NCBI GenBank assembly: GCA_021821185.1
Contig: JAKACU010000087.1
Span: 1-7,546, forward strand
Length of the DNA stretch: 7,546 bases
Direction of reading: 5' to 3'
Source: Bacillota bacterium
Lineage (GTDB): Bacteria; Bacillota; Bacilli; Alicyclobacillales; SLC66
Shown one piece after another: positions 1 to 5,915 of the stretch. How positions within the stretch are numbered: position 1 is the stretch's first letter; each line of letters starts with the position of its first letter. Made by a program: the position numbers and the translations under genes. The notes under the pieces are model-generated. The model worked only from the letters and a program-made list of their open reading frames with translations. It did not search any database and was not told the DNA's origin.

Positions 1-238
1 GCAACAGGTGCATCAAGCGAAATTACTTGCGGCACCTGTTCATAAAAAGCGCACGAAACATACACGCTTTTTGCGAGCTGCGCTTATAGAACGTGATGGA
101 ACCTTGTTTGCTGACGTCCATGCTGATCAATCGTCTGGAACTATTCAAAGCTATGTCGGTGCCGATGTGCTTGTGCGACTAGAACCTGATGGTCTTTGGG
201 AGTCATCCGCAACGGTAACAACATATAAAATTCCATGA
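1..238 (+). CDS. moeA: Molybdopterin molybdenumtransferase MoeA, C-terminal part (5' end outside window)
   Basis: This is the open 3' end of a gene that enters from the left edge; about 78 residues are visible. MoeA inserts molybdate into adenylylated molybdopterin, the last step of molybdenum cofactor synthesis, in the cytoplasm. The visible part matches the small C-terminal beta-barrel domain (domain IV): a lysine/arginine-rich stretch, then F-L-R-A-x-L, a short D-G turn, then the Q-S-S-G-T-I-Q-S pattern and a hydrophobic A-D-V-L-V-R-L strand, in the order known for MoeA. The catalytic domains lie upstream and cannot be checked. The GTG at 8 is only an internal valine codon, because the frame stays open to the window edge and no ribosome binding site can be seen. 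No hairpin with a T tract follows, so transcription may continue into the next gene, 65 bases downstream. A molybdenum cofactor pathway would suit an organism using nitrate or other molybdoenzyme substrates. Confidence 0.82.
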   Translation, partial: QQVHQAKLLAAPVHKKRTKHTRFLRAALIERDGTLFADVHADQSSGTIQSYVGADVLVRLEPDGLWESSATVTTYKIP

Positions 239-303
239 ATGTTTTTTATCTTATGAGGCATAATACGGTCATTCGACCGAAACCATCATAAGGGGATATA
301 GCC

Positions 304-714
304 ATGAGACGTCGTAACGTCTTTTGGAGTTTATATGCGTTTTGCAGCTTATGTACCGCCTTAATATCTATCATGCTGTTCCGGTTATTTACAAAAGGGT
401 TCGATGCTCCATATGAGGAAGCGGTGCTTGTAGCTGGAATCCTGACCATGCCCATCAATTGGCTCGCCGGTGAACAATTAACGTGGTACACACGTTGCGG
501 TAGTCGAAGTATTCGTGCCATGCGTTATTTTCTTGTTTATGGTATCGGATTATTGCTCAATACATTGGTGATTCACTGGTTAGGTCATGTCTGGCGATGG
601 GATGCGCGTGTAAGTGAAATGTTTGGACTCATCGTTAGCATGGTGTGGACAGGACCTATGAACCGCTACTTTACTTGGGCAAAAGATATACCTGACGAGA
701 CTTTTCAAACATAG
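304..714 (+). CDS. Small multi-pass membrane protein, GtrA-like
   Basis: A 136-residue integral membrane protein. The start is ATG at 304, eight bases after AAGGGG (290-295). Four hydrophobic segments can be seen at about residues 8-27, 38-55, 73-95 and 103-121, with basic residues between the second and third. The layout, the N-x-L turn in helix 3 and the closing M-N-R-Y-F-T-W motif resemble the GtrA family, whose members have four helices and end in a similar N-R-x-(W/Y)-x-F motif. Some GtrA-like proteins help move lipid-linked sugars across the membrane for cell-wall or polysaccharide glycosylation. No glycosyltransferase gene lies beside it, which is a common companion, so its role here is unknown. 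The match is by pattern only; it could be an unrelated four-helix protein. The 3' end overlaps the -35 region of the tRNA promoter. Confidence 0.6.
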   Translation: MRRRNVFWSLYAFCSLCTALISIMLFRLFTKGFDAPYEEAVLVAGILTMPINWLAGEQLTWYTRCGSRSIRAMRYFLVYGIGLLLNTLVIHWLGHVWRWDARVSEMFGLIVSMVWTGPMNRYFTWAKDIPDETFQT

Positions 715-731
715 GTTAAGTGTGCTATACT
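702..731 (+). promoter_or_regulatory. Promoter of tRNA-Ser
   Basis: An extended -10 element (TGC followed by TATACT at 726-731) lies 21 bases before the tRNA 5' end. A weak -35 (TTTTCA at 702-707, 18-base spacer) falls inside the end of the preceding gene. The position is right for direct tRNA transcription; the -35 is poor, but the TGn extension may compensate. Confidence 0.55.
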
Positions 732-752
732 ACATATCGACTGATTTTTTGT

Positions 753-843
753 GGAGAGGTGGCCGAGTGGTTGAAGGCACTCGTCTTGAAAACGAGCAAC
801 GGCTAGAAACCGTTCGTGGGTTCGAATCCCACCCTCTCCGCCA
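753..843 (+). tRNA. tRNA-Ser, anticodon UGA
   Basis: A complete class II tRNA. The acceptor stem GGAGAGG (753-759) pairs perfectly with CCTCTCC (833-839), followed by discriminator G840 and an encoded CCA (841-843). The anticodon stem CTCGT/ACGAG (780-784 with 792-796) encloses the loop CTTGAAA, with anticodon TGA at 787-789, reading UCA serine codons. The long variable arm (AACGG with CCGTT) and the discriminator G are typical serine identity features. The T arm has GTGGG/CCCAC around TTCGAAT. All stems pair, so it should be functional. Confidence 0.97.
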
Positions 844-848
844 TCGAT

Positions 849-888
849 AAGGGTAGTTCCTGAGTTATGGGAACTGCCTTTTAATTTT
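849..888 (+). terminator. Rho-independent terminator after tRNA-Ser
   Basis: GGTAGTTCC (852-860) pairs with GGAACTGCC (870-878), a nine-pair stem with one G-T pair and a nine-base loop. It is followed by TTTTAATTTT. It begins nine bases after the tRNA CCA end and separates the tRNA from the downstream kinase promoter. Confidence 0.85.
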
Positions 889-909
889 GTGTATCTATTG
901 TTGAATAAT

Positions 910-940
910 TTGTTAAAACTGATACAGAATCTGGTATAAT
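910..940 (+). promoter_or_regulatory. Sigma-A-type promoter of the PAS-PAS kinase
   Basis: A perfect -10 TATAAT (935-940) has a TGn extension (TGG, 932-934). The best -35 is TTGTTA (910-915) at a longish 19-base spacer; GTTAAA (912-917) would give 17. It follows the tRNA terminator and leaves a leader of about 43 bases before the kinase ATG. Confidence 0.7.
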
Positions 941-990
941 AAGGCTGTTTGGTACAATTCAGGACTCGAGATTATTGAGGGGGAACCCGC

Positions 991-2508
991 ATGGGTGAAC
1001 GCCATCGAGAACAGTATGATCGATTATATCAACATTGGCAGTCCGAATTACTCCATCGATCGATATTTGATGATTATCCTGATGCCGTTTTTGCCATGAA
1101 TCCTTTTGGACAATTGATGATGGCTAACGCCAAAGCAGAGTCATTAGGAGGATATAGTAGCGAGGAACTACAAGCAAAAAATATGATCGAACTCATTTTG
1201 CCTGACGATGTACAAATCGCTCAGGAAGGATTTGAAGCGTGTCTAAATGGATTGGCAAGTGAGTTTGAGATTGCGTTTTTTACAAAGTCTGGTGATCGTC
1301 TTGACATTCATGTGGCTCTTTATCCCATCGATTTCGATGGACACAGTAGTGGTGTCTACGGAATTGCTAAAGATATTCGCGCAAGAAAGCATATGGAACG
1401 ATCTCTGTTGAAAAGCCGCCTGTTATTGGAACAAGCACAGCAAGCAGCGAAAATTGGGTTATGGGAATTTGACCCGAACACGTGGTCATCGCGTTGGACA
1501 CATGAAATTTTCGAAATGTTCGGACTTCCAGAAGGCGATATGGTTTATTATGAGCAAATTATTCTCTACATCCATCCGGATGATCGTGAGGAGTTTATCG
1601 ATGAACTTCATTTGCTAGCCATAGATCATCATCCGAGAGACATTGAGTATCGCATTTGTCGAGCCGATGGTAAGGTACGTATCCTACACTCCAAATGGAA
1701 CAAAGGGATGGAGGGTGAACTGATCGGTACTGTACAAGACGTGACTGAGCAAAAAGAGGCAGAACGTATGGTTCGGCAGGCAGAGAAGTTGTCTGCTGTA
1801 GGCCAGTTGGCTGCTGGTGTTGCTCATGAGATACGCAATCCGCTTACTACATTGCGTGGTTTTTTGCAATTATTAGAACAATGTGTGCGTGATTCGGAGG
1901 CAAACGATCAAGCTGATCGGGAACTTCGTTATTTGGGCATTATGAAATCTGAGCTGACGCGCATTGAATTAATCGTAAACGAATTGCTCGTATTTGCCAA
2001 ACCTCAGGCAATTCGCTTTACCGAGGCGAGTGTTGCTGACCTTTTGCAAGATGTCGTGACCTTGCTCAATCCTCAGGCCATTGTTAAGAATGTCACGATT
2101 GAGTTCATCGCCGAACCAACCTTGGATCGAATTGAATGTGACGTTAATCAACTCAAACAACTTTTTGTCAATCTGATAAAAAACGCTATCGAAGCCATGC
2201 CTTCTGGTGGTGTCGTCACGATTGGAGAGACCTGTGACGGCGGACATGTGACAGTTTTTGTCGAGGATGATGGTGATGGAGTTTCGCCTGAAGCGTTACC
2301 TCGTCTGACAGAACCGTTTTTTTCGACAAAGGAAAATGGAACGGGCCTAGGTCTCATGATCTGTCGTCGTATCGTTGAAGCGCATTTTGGCCATATGAAT
2401 ATTGAAAGTCAAGTTGGTGTGGGAACGCGCATACATGTCAGTCTACCCATTTGGCATCATGAACCTCAGGAAGGGGCAGGCAAAAACATTTCTTCCGTTT
2501 TATATTAG
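991..2508 (+). CDS. Cytoplasmic PAS-PAS sensor histidine kinase (sporulation-kinase type)
   Basis: A 505-residue soluble histidine protein kinase with no membrane segment, so the signal is probably cytoplasmic. The start is ATG 991, seven bases after GAGGGGG (977-983). Domains in order: a short N-terminal helix; PAS at about 23-130, with the P-D-A-V-F-A-M entry and a D-I-R-A-R-K exit; a second PAS of the PAS_3 type at about 145-256, ending D-V-T-E-Q-K; a HisKA dimerization domain with phosphoacceptor H279 in H-E-I-R-N-P-L; and an HATPase_c domain with N box N398, G1 motif D-D-G-D-G (426-430), F box around 443-444 and G2 motif G-T-G-L-G-L (450-455). All catalytic motifs are intact. The architecture is that of Bacillales KinA/KinE-type kinases feeding the Spo0F/Spo0A phosphorelay, but no partner regulator adjoins it, so the target is inferred. 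What the PAS domains sense cannot be told. A Crp/Fnr-type box starts at its stop codon. Confidence 0.93.
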   Translation: MGERHREQYDRLYQHWQSELLHRSIFDDYPDAVFAMNPFGQLMMANAKAESLGGYSSEELQAKNMIELILPDDVQIAQEGFEACLNGLASEFEIAFFTKSGDRLDIHVALYPIDFDGHSSGVYGIAKDIRARKHMERSLLKSRLLLEQAQQAAKIGLWEFDPNTWSSRWTHEIFEMFGLPEGDMVYYEQIILYIHPDDREEFIDELHLLAIDHHPRDIEYRICRADGKVRILHSKWNKGMEGELIGTVQDVTEQKEAERMVRQAEKLSAVGQLAAGVAHEIRNPLTTLRGFLQLLEQCVRDSEANDQADRELRYLGIMKSELTRIELIVNELLVFAKPQAIRFTEASVADLLQDVVTLLNPQAIVKNVTIEFIAEPTLDRIECDVNQLKQLFVNLIKNAIEAMPSGGVVTIGETCDGGHVTVFVEDDGDGVSPEALPRLTEPFFSTKENGTGLGLMICRRIVEAHFGHMNIESQVGVGTRIHVSLPIWHHEPQEGAGKNISSVLY

Positions 2509-2523
2509 GTGATATGGATCACA
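2508..2523 (+). promoter_or_regulatory. Candidate Crp/Fnr-family operator
   Basis: The sequence GGTGA-TATGGA-TCACA matches the known Crp/Fnr consensus TGTGA-N6-TCACA at nine of ten positions and contains the inverted repeat GTGAT-N4-ATCAC. It overlaps the last base of the upstream kinase stop codon and is centred at 2515.5. If transcription starts about seven bases after the -10 at 2545-2550, the box sits at -41.5, the classic class II activator position. Bacillus Fnr recognises this consensus, so anaerobic activation of the radical SAM gene is a reasonable inference. Confidence 0.5.
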
Positions 2524-2544
2524 TCGCAGATCGGTACGCTGCTG

Positions 2545-2550
2545 TATGTT
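2545..2550 (+). promoter_or_regulatory. Candidate -10 element of the radical SAM gene
   Basis: TATGTT matches the -10 consensus at four of six positions and has no good -35 upstream, as expected for an activator-dependent promoter. It is supported mainly by its spacing to the Crp/Fnr-type box. A start near 2557 would give a leader of about 37 bases carrying the GGGAGGT ribosome binding site. Confidence 0.35.
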
Positions 2551-2593
2551 TACCTTGGTGTATTGATGTTTTTTTGCGGGAGGTTCCAAACAC

Positions 2594-3703
2594 GTGGCAA
2601 CTCAAGAACAGCAAAAAAGACCATGGCAGCGAAATTTCAATGAAACGCCGTTTATTGTGATATGGGAAGTGACTCGTGCATGCCAACTGCATTGTTTGCA
2701 TTGCCGTGCACAAGCTCAAAAAATGCGGGATCCCAGGGAGCTAACCACAAAAGAGGGCATGGAACTTATCGATGATATCGTATCTATGGATCGTCCGTTG
2801 CTCGTGTTTACCGGTGGGGATCCGCTTGAACGTGAAGATTTGTTCGATTTTATTCGTTATGGAACAGAGTCTGGATTAGCTGTGTCTATCACACCAAGTG
2901 CGACACCGAAAGTAACAAAAGATGCGATCAGGAGAGCAAAAGAAGCCGGTCTCACCCGTTGGGCTTTTAGCTTAGATGGGTCTACTGCCGCGATTCATGA
3001 CCGTTTTCGTGGCACGAAGGGTTCTTATGACTTGACCATTCAGTCGTTAAAAATATTGCAGGATCTCAATATCCCGATTCAGCTCAATACAACAGTTACT
3101 CGTTATAACCTTAATGATTTACACCGTATCGCGGATATTGCCGAACAATTTAACACGGTACTATGGAGTGTTTTCTTTCTTGTGCCGACAGGTCGTGCTC
3201 GTGTAGAAGATATGGTTACCGCAGACGAACACGAGCGAGTCATGCGATGGCTTTTCGAACAATCTCATATGCGCTCTTTTGATGTAAAGACAACAGAGGC
3301 ACCTCATTATCGACGCGTCGTACTACAGCATCGCCAAACCGAAACTGTGACGGATTCTTTGTCGTTTTCTCAGGATCGAGGATTTCACTTGTTTGACGGT
3401 CCGCTTCGCGCGGCTAAGGGTGTCAATGATGGAAATGGCTTCGCCTTTGTTTCGCATCAAGGGGATATCTATCCGAGTGGCTTTTTACCCATTGTGGCAG
3501 GAAACGTTCGTCAGCAAAAACTATCTGACGTCTATCGCAATTCTCCATTATTTAAAGAACTGCGCGATGTTTCGTTGTTAAAAGGAAAATGTGGGCGTTG
3601 CGAATTTCGCTCTATTTGTGGGGGATCGCGATCACGTGCTTACGCCTTAACGGGTGATTACTTGGAAAGTGATCCAACTTGTGTCTACCAACCTCGTGTG
3701 TAA
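2594..3703 (+). CDS. Radical SAM/SPASM-type protein (TIGR04053-like, related to AhbD/NirJ)
   Basis: A 369-residue cytoplasmic radical SAM enzyme. The start is GTG 2594, nine bases after GGGAGGT (2578-2584). Near the N terminus, C30-X3-C34-X2-C37 binds the [4Fe-4S] cluster that cleaves S-adenosylmethionine; T-G-G-D-P (73-77) is the SAM-contacting strand motif. The C terminus has C333-X2-C336-X5-C342-G-G-S-R-x-R-A-Y and a last C363, enough for one auxiliary iron-sulfur cluster. The C-x-x-C-E-F-R pattern, the G-N-V-R motif (303-306) and the G-G-S-R-x-R-A-Y segment place it near the heme-pathway enzymes AhbD and NirJ. It fits best the family I recall as TIGR04053, whose substrate is not established to my knowledge. 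Where many SPASM proteins have a cysteine after Y-P, this one has S295. No peptide substrate or porphyrin genes adjoin it. It is likely monocistronic: own promoter region, strong terminator 3' of it, possible Fnr control. Confidence 0.85.
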   Translation: MATQEQQKRPWQRNFNETPFIVIWEVTRACQLHCLHCRAQAQKMRDPRELTTKEGMELIDDIVSMDRPLLVFTGGDPLEREDLFDFIRYGTESGLAVSITPSATPKVTKDAIRRAKEAGLTRWAFSLDGSTAAIHDRFRGTKGSYDLTIQSLKILQDLNIPIQLNTTVTRYNLNDLHRIADIAEQFNTVLWSVFFLVPTGRARVEDMVTADEHERVMRWLFEQSHMRSFDVKTTEAPHYRRVVLQHRQTETVTDSLSFSQDRGFHLFDGPLRAAKGVNDGNGFAFVSHQGDIYPSGFLPIVAGNVRQQKLSDVYRNSPLFKELRDVSLLKGKCGRCEFRSICGGSRSRAYALTGDYLESDPTCVYQPRV

Positions 3704-3720
3704 GAGTTGTTATAAGACAG

Positions 3721-3755
3721 AAGGAGCATCAGACATGATCGTCTGTGCTCCTTTT
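3721..3755 (+). terminator. Rho-independent terminator after the radical SAM gene
   Basis: AAGGAGCATCAGAC (3721-3734) pairs with GTCTGTGCTCCTT (3741-3753), 13 base pairs with a single bulged T and a six-base loop. It runs into TTTTT. This is a strong intrinsic terminator 17 bases after the stop codon, and it isolates the gene from the next operon. Confidence 0.92.
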
Positions 3756-3800
3756 TCAATGATTACGGGACGTGCGATAAGCTGATGATTTTACTTTTCA

Positions 3801-3829
3801 TTGACGAAAATCCTCCTTGATAATACTAT
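3801..3829 (+). promoter_or_regulatory. Strong sigma-A-type promoter of the transducer/regulator operon
   Basis: TTGACG (3801-3806) and TACTAT (3824-3829) are separated by exactly 17 bases, each one or two bases off consensus. Transcription would begin near 3836, giving a leader of about 64 bases. It lies right after the preceding terminator and before the transducer's ribosome binding site. Confidence 0.75.
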
Positions 3830-3834
3830 GATAA

Positions 3835-3851
3835 TGTGTATCGTTCACACA
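3835..3851. promoter_or_regulatory. Inverted repeat at the predicted start site of the transducer operon
   Basis: TGTGT (3835-3839) and ACACA (3847-3851) form a perfect 5-N7-5 inverted repeat covering the predicted transcription start. A protein bound there would block transcription. The spacing does not fit the Crp/Fnr consensus (TGTG and CACA are seven, not eight, bases apart), so the binding protein is unknown, and chance cannot be excluded. Confidence 0.3.
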
Positions 3852-3887
3852 TTTTAGGGTTGGAATGGCAGGAGTGTTTGATCAATC

Positions 3888-3893
3888 GGAGGG
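3888..3893 (+). promoter_or_regulatory. Ribosome binding site that decides the transducer start (CTG 3900)
   Basis: GGAGGG lies six bases before the in-frame CTG at 3900-3902. The next candidate, TTG at 3912, is 18 bases away, too far for efficient initiation. No ATG, GTG or TTG sits at the right distance, so CTG is the best-supported start. Confidence 0.65.
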
Positions 3894-3899
3894 ATTTAT

Positions 3900-5168
3900 C
3901 TGAAAAGAAGATTGGAATTACAGTTATTATTCGTTACAATGGTTGTGTCTGTAATCACTTATGGTATAAGTGGTCTCTTAGTCAGTTATATGCATTCACG
4001 AGTTATGTCGGGAAATACCATGTTGTATTTAACATTCGTTGTGCTTGCGTTAGGTGTTATTTGGCAAGCTATCTTAGCTGCAGTAGGATCACGCTATATT
4101 TTGAAACAAGTTACGCTGTTACGCAAAGCAGCAGAGGCAGTGCAAAAGGGACAGTTTGACTTGGTGTTACCGCGGTCTCGCATGAAAAATGAAATCAGCG
4201 ATGTAACCGATGTATTTGTACATACATTGGAGATATTGCACAACTATCAGCGAACGGCGGCGGAATCTTCGAGTGCCATTTATTTGACGGTGGATAATGT
4301 CTCTACAAAAGCCTCAGAGGCAAAAGAAGGTGCCATGGTTATTGCGCAGGCAGTGGTTGATATGACGCATGGGGCAGTTCATGCTCATGAAATCGCTGAG
4401 AGACAGTTGCAGATTGCGAAGCAAGCTGATACGAGTTTTGAAGCATTGTCCGCAAAGGTAGCAAATGGCAAGAACGCTGTTGAACAACTTGAGGCGCAAA
4501 TTTGTGTAGGTCATCAAAAAGTGGAAATTATCGCAACAGAACTTGTTGCTGCTAATGGTGCCCTGGTGGATACCCGATCTATGACGCAGGGACTCGTTTT
4601 AAGCGCGCAAAGCGTCGGGACGATTTTACAGGCTATTGAAGATATTGCTCATCGCACCAATTTGATTGCTTTGAATGCGTCGATCGAGGCTGCACGGGCT
4701 GGAGACGCTGGAAAAGGGTTTGCCGTAGTAGCCAATGAAGTTCGTGTTTTAGCTGAGCAAAGTCAATCCTCAAGTAGGAAAATCCAGGAAGTAGTCACGT
4801 CCATGGTCGATCACATTGGTGATGTCAATCGAGCTGTCGATATCACGAATGAATCCTTCGCACAAGTAGAGCATGCGTTGTCGGGTATTGAAGGATCCCT
4901 AGGGTCGATATCTGATGCAGCACAAGTGGTTACATCTTTAGTGCTGGAAGTAGACGGCCAAGTCGGGGTACAACGTGATCAAAATGTTGAATTAGGTGAA
5001 CTCGCTCGCGGATTACATGAAGTCGTGGCACAGTCGATGGCTTTGACTGAGGAAGTATCCGCTACGACAACCGAACAATCTGAAGCAGCTGACCGGATCG
5101 ATCAATCTCTAGAGGAATTATCGCACATGGCAAAACATCTTCTTACTATCCAACAGTTTGTTTCCTAA
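3900..5168 (+). CDS. Methyl-accepting chemotaxis-type transducer with minimal extracellular loop
   Basis: A 422-residue receptor-like protein if it starts at CTG 3900, giving the natural N terminus M-K-R-R-L-E-L-Q. Two membrane helices (about 8-31 and 41-64) are joined by only about ten residues, so there is no room for a periplasmic or extracellular sensor domain. A HAMP-like linker follows (about 62-118), then a long coiled-coil signalling domain. The hairpin tip (about 247-288) is highly conserved, with [15 protein letters not shown] and [10 protein letters not shown]; in known receptors this tip contacts CheA and CheW. No C-terminal CheR/CheB tether pentapeptide is present. No che gene lies nearby. 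The response regulator follows after 12 bases with its ribosome binding site at this gene's stop codon, so the two are surely co-transcribed. The protein may sense membrane state, energy or an internal signal, or take its input from another protein. Confidence 0.92.
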   Translation: MKRRLELQLLFVTMVVSVITYGISGLLVSYMHSRVMSGNTMLYLTFVVLALGVIWQAILAAVGSRYILKQVTLLRKAAEAVQKGQFDLVLPRSRMKNEISDVTDVFVHTLEILHNYQRTAAESSSAIYLTVDNVSTKASEAKEGAMVIAQAVVDMTHGAVHAHEIAERQLQIAKQADTSFEALSAKVANGKNAVEQLEAQICVGHQKVEIIATELVAANGALVDTRSMTQGLVLSAQSVGTILQAIEDIAHRTNLIALNASIEAARAGDAGKGFAVVANEVRVLAEQSQSSSRKIQEVVTSMVDHIGDVNRAVDITNESFAQVEHALSGIEGSLGSISDAAQVVTSLVLEVDGQVGVQRDQNVELGELARGLHEVVAQSMALTEEVSATTTEQSEAADRIDQSLEELSHMAKHLLTIQQFVS

Positions 5169-5180
5169 GGGGGAGTACAG

Positions 5181-5852
5181 ATGAACATTCGAATAGCCGT
5201 AGTAGATGATCATCATCTGTTTCGTAAAGGCGTCATCGGTATTCTAGGCGGTGATCCGCAATTTGAGGTAGTCGGTGAAGCCGAAAATGGGCGTGATGCT
5301 GTATCGTTGGTTCAAAAACTGCAGCCTGATGTGTTGATTATGGATTTGTCTATGCCGATTATGGGTGGTATGGAAGCTACGAAACGAATTCGCGAAATTG
5401 ATTCGCGCATTCGCATTCTCATCTTAACGGTTAATGAAGATGAACGTTCGCTGTTTGAAGCGGTCAAATGCGGTGCGCAGGGCTATGTGATTAAAACGGT
5501 GGATCCAGATGAATTGCTTCATGCGGTGAAGAGTGTAGCGCTTGGCGAGGCGGTTGTACCAAGCAATCTTGCATTACGCATTTTATCGGAAATGTCGCGA
5601 CCAAAGTCGGTTGCTAGCACTTCTGAAGATAGAGCAGAACCTTTGACGGCGCGGGAAATAGAGGTGTTGCGGGAATTGGGTACGGGGGCATCGAATCGGG
5701 ATATCGCGAAACGCCTTTATATTAGTGAAAATACGGTCCGTAATCACGTGCGCAACATACTGGATAAACTGCATGTATCTAATCGAGTGGAGGCCGCAAC
5801 CTACGCCGTTCGAGAGGGGCTTGTGGTGGACGATCCTAAGCATGAGTCCTAA
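5181..5852 (+). CDS. NarL/FixJ-family response regulator with LuxR-type DNA-binding domain
   Basis: A 223-residue two-component transcription regulator. ATG 5181 follows AAGGGGGAG (5167-5175), which overlaps the transducer stop codon, so translation is probably coupled. The receiver domain (about 1-122) has the acidic pair D9/D10, phosphoacceptor D55 in L-I-M-D-L-S-M-P, T83 and K105, all intact. After a linker, a LuxR-type helix-turn-helix (about 153-215) contains L-T-A-R-E-I-E-V-L and the recognition region I-S-E-N-T-V-R-N-H-V. This is the standard layout of NarL, NreC and LiaR/DegU-type regulators, which bind DNA as dimers after phosphorylation. The likely kinase is the convergent HisKA_3-type gene immediately downstream, because such kinases pair with this regulator class. 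Its targets may include its own operon, but no recognisable NarL or NreC site was found. Confidence 0.95.
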   Translation: MNIRIAVVDDHHLFRKGVIGILGGDPQFEVVGEAENGRDAVSLVQKLQPDVLIMDLSMPIMGGMEATKRIREIDSRIRILILTVNEDERSLFEAVKCGAQGYVIKTVDPDELLHAVKSVALGEAVVPSNLALRILSEMSRPKSVASTSEDRAEPLTAREIEVLRELGTGASNRDIAKRLYISENTVRNHVRNILDKLHVSNRVEAATYAVREGLVVDDPKHES

Positions 5853-5860
5853 TTCGTTTG

Positions 5861-5915
5861 CAAAAAAATGGTGTCTTTGATCATGTCCTGATCAAGACAC
5901 CATTTCTGATTTTTC
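5861..5915. terminator. Bidirectional terminator shared by convergent regulator and kinase genes
   Basis: AAATGGTGTCTTTGATCA (5866-5883) pairs with TGATCAAGACACCATTT (5889-5905) through a 17-pair stem with one unpaired T and a TGTCC loop. On the plus strand it is followed by CTGATTTTT; on the minus strand the flank gives TTTTTTT (complement of 5862-5868, partly used in the stem). It therefore ends both transcripts. The stop codon and the last three codons of the minus-strand kinase lie inside the right arm. Confidence 0.9.

Noticed and set aside
266..279. Small hairpin CGGTC-ATTC-GACCG between moeA and the membrane protein gene
   Set aside because: The stem has only five pairs and no T tract follows, so it is not a terminator and there is no sign of an operator.
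753..843. tRNA-Ser as an integration (att) site
   Set aside because: No integrase gene, no repeated tRNA 3' end and no change in gene content is visible within the window.
3854..3866. TAGGG in the transducer leader as an NreC-type half-site
   Set aside because: The known site needs TAGGG-N4-CCCTA; the second half is absent here.
3836..4159. A 107-codon reading frame overlapping the transducer start
   Set aside because: It runs in another frame over the strongly conserved membrane and HAMP coding region, lacks a ribosome binding site and resembles no protein.
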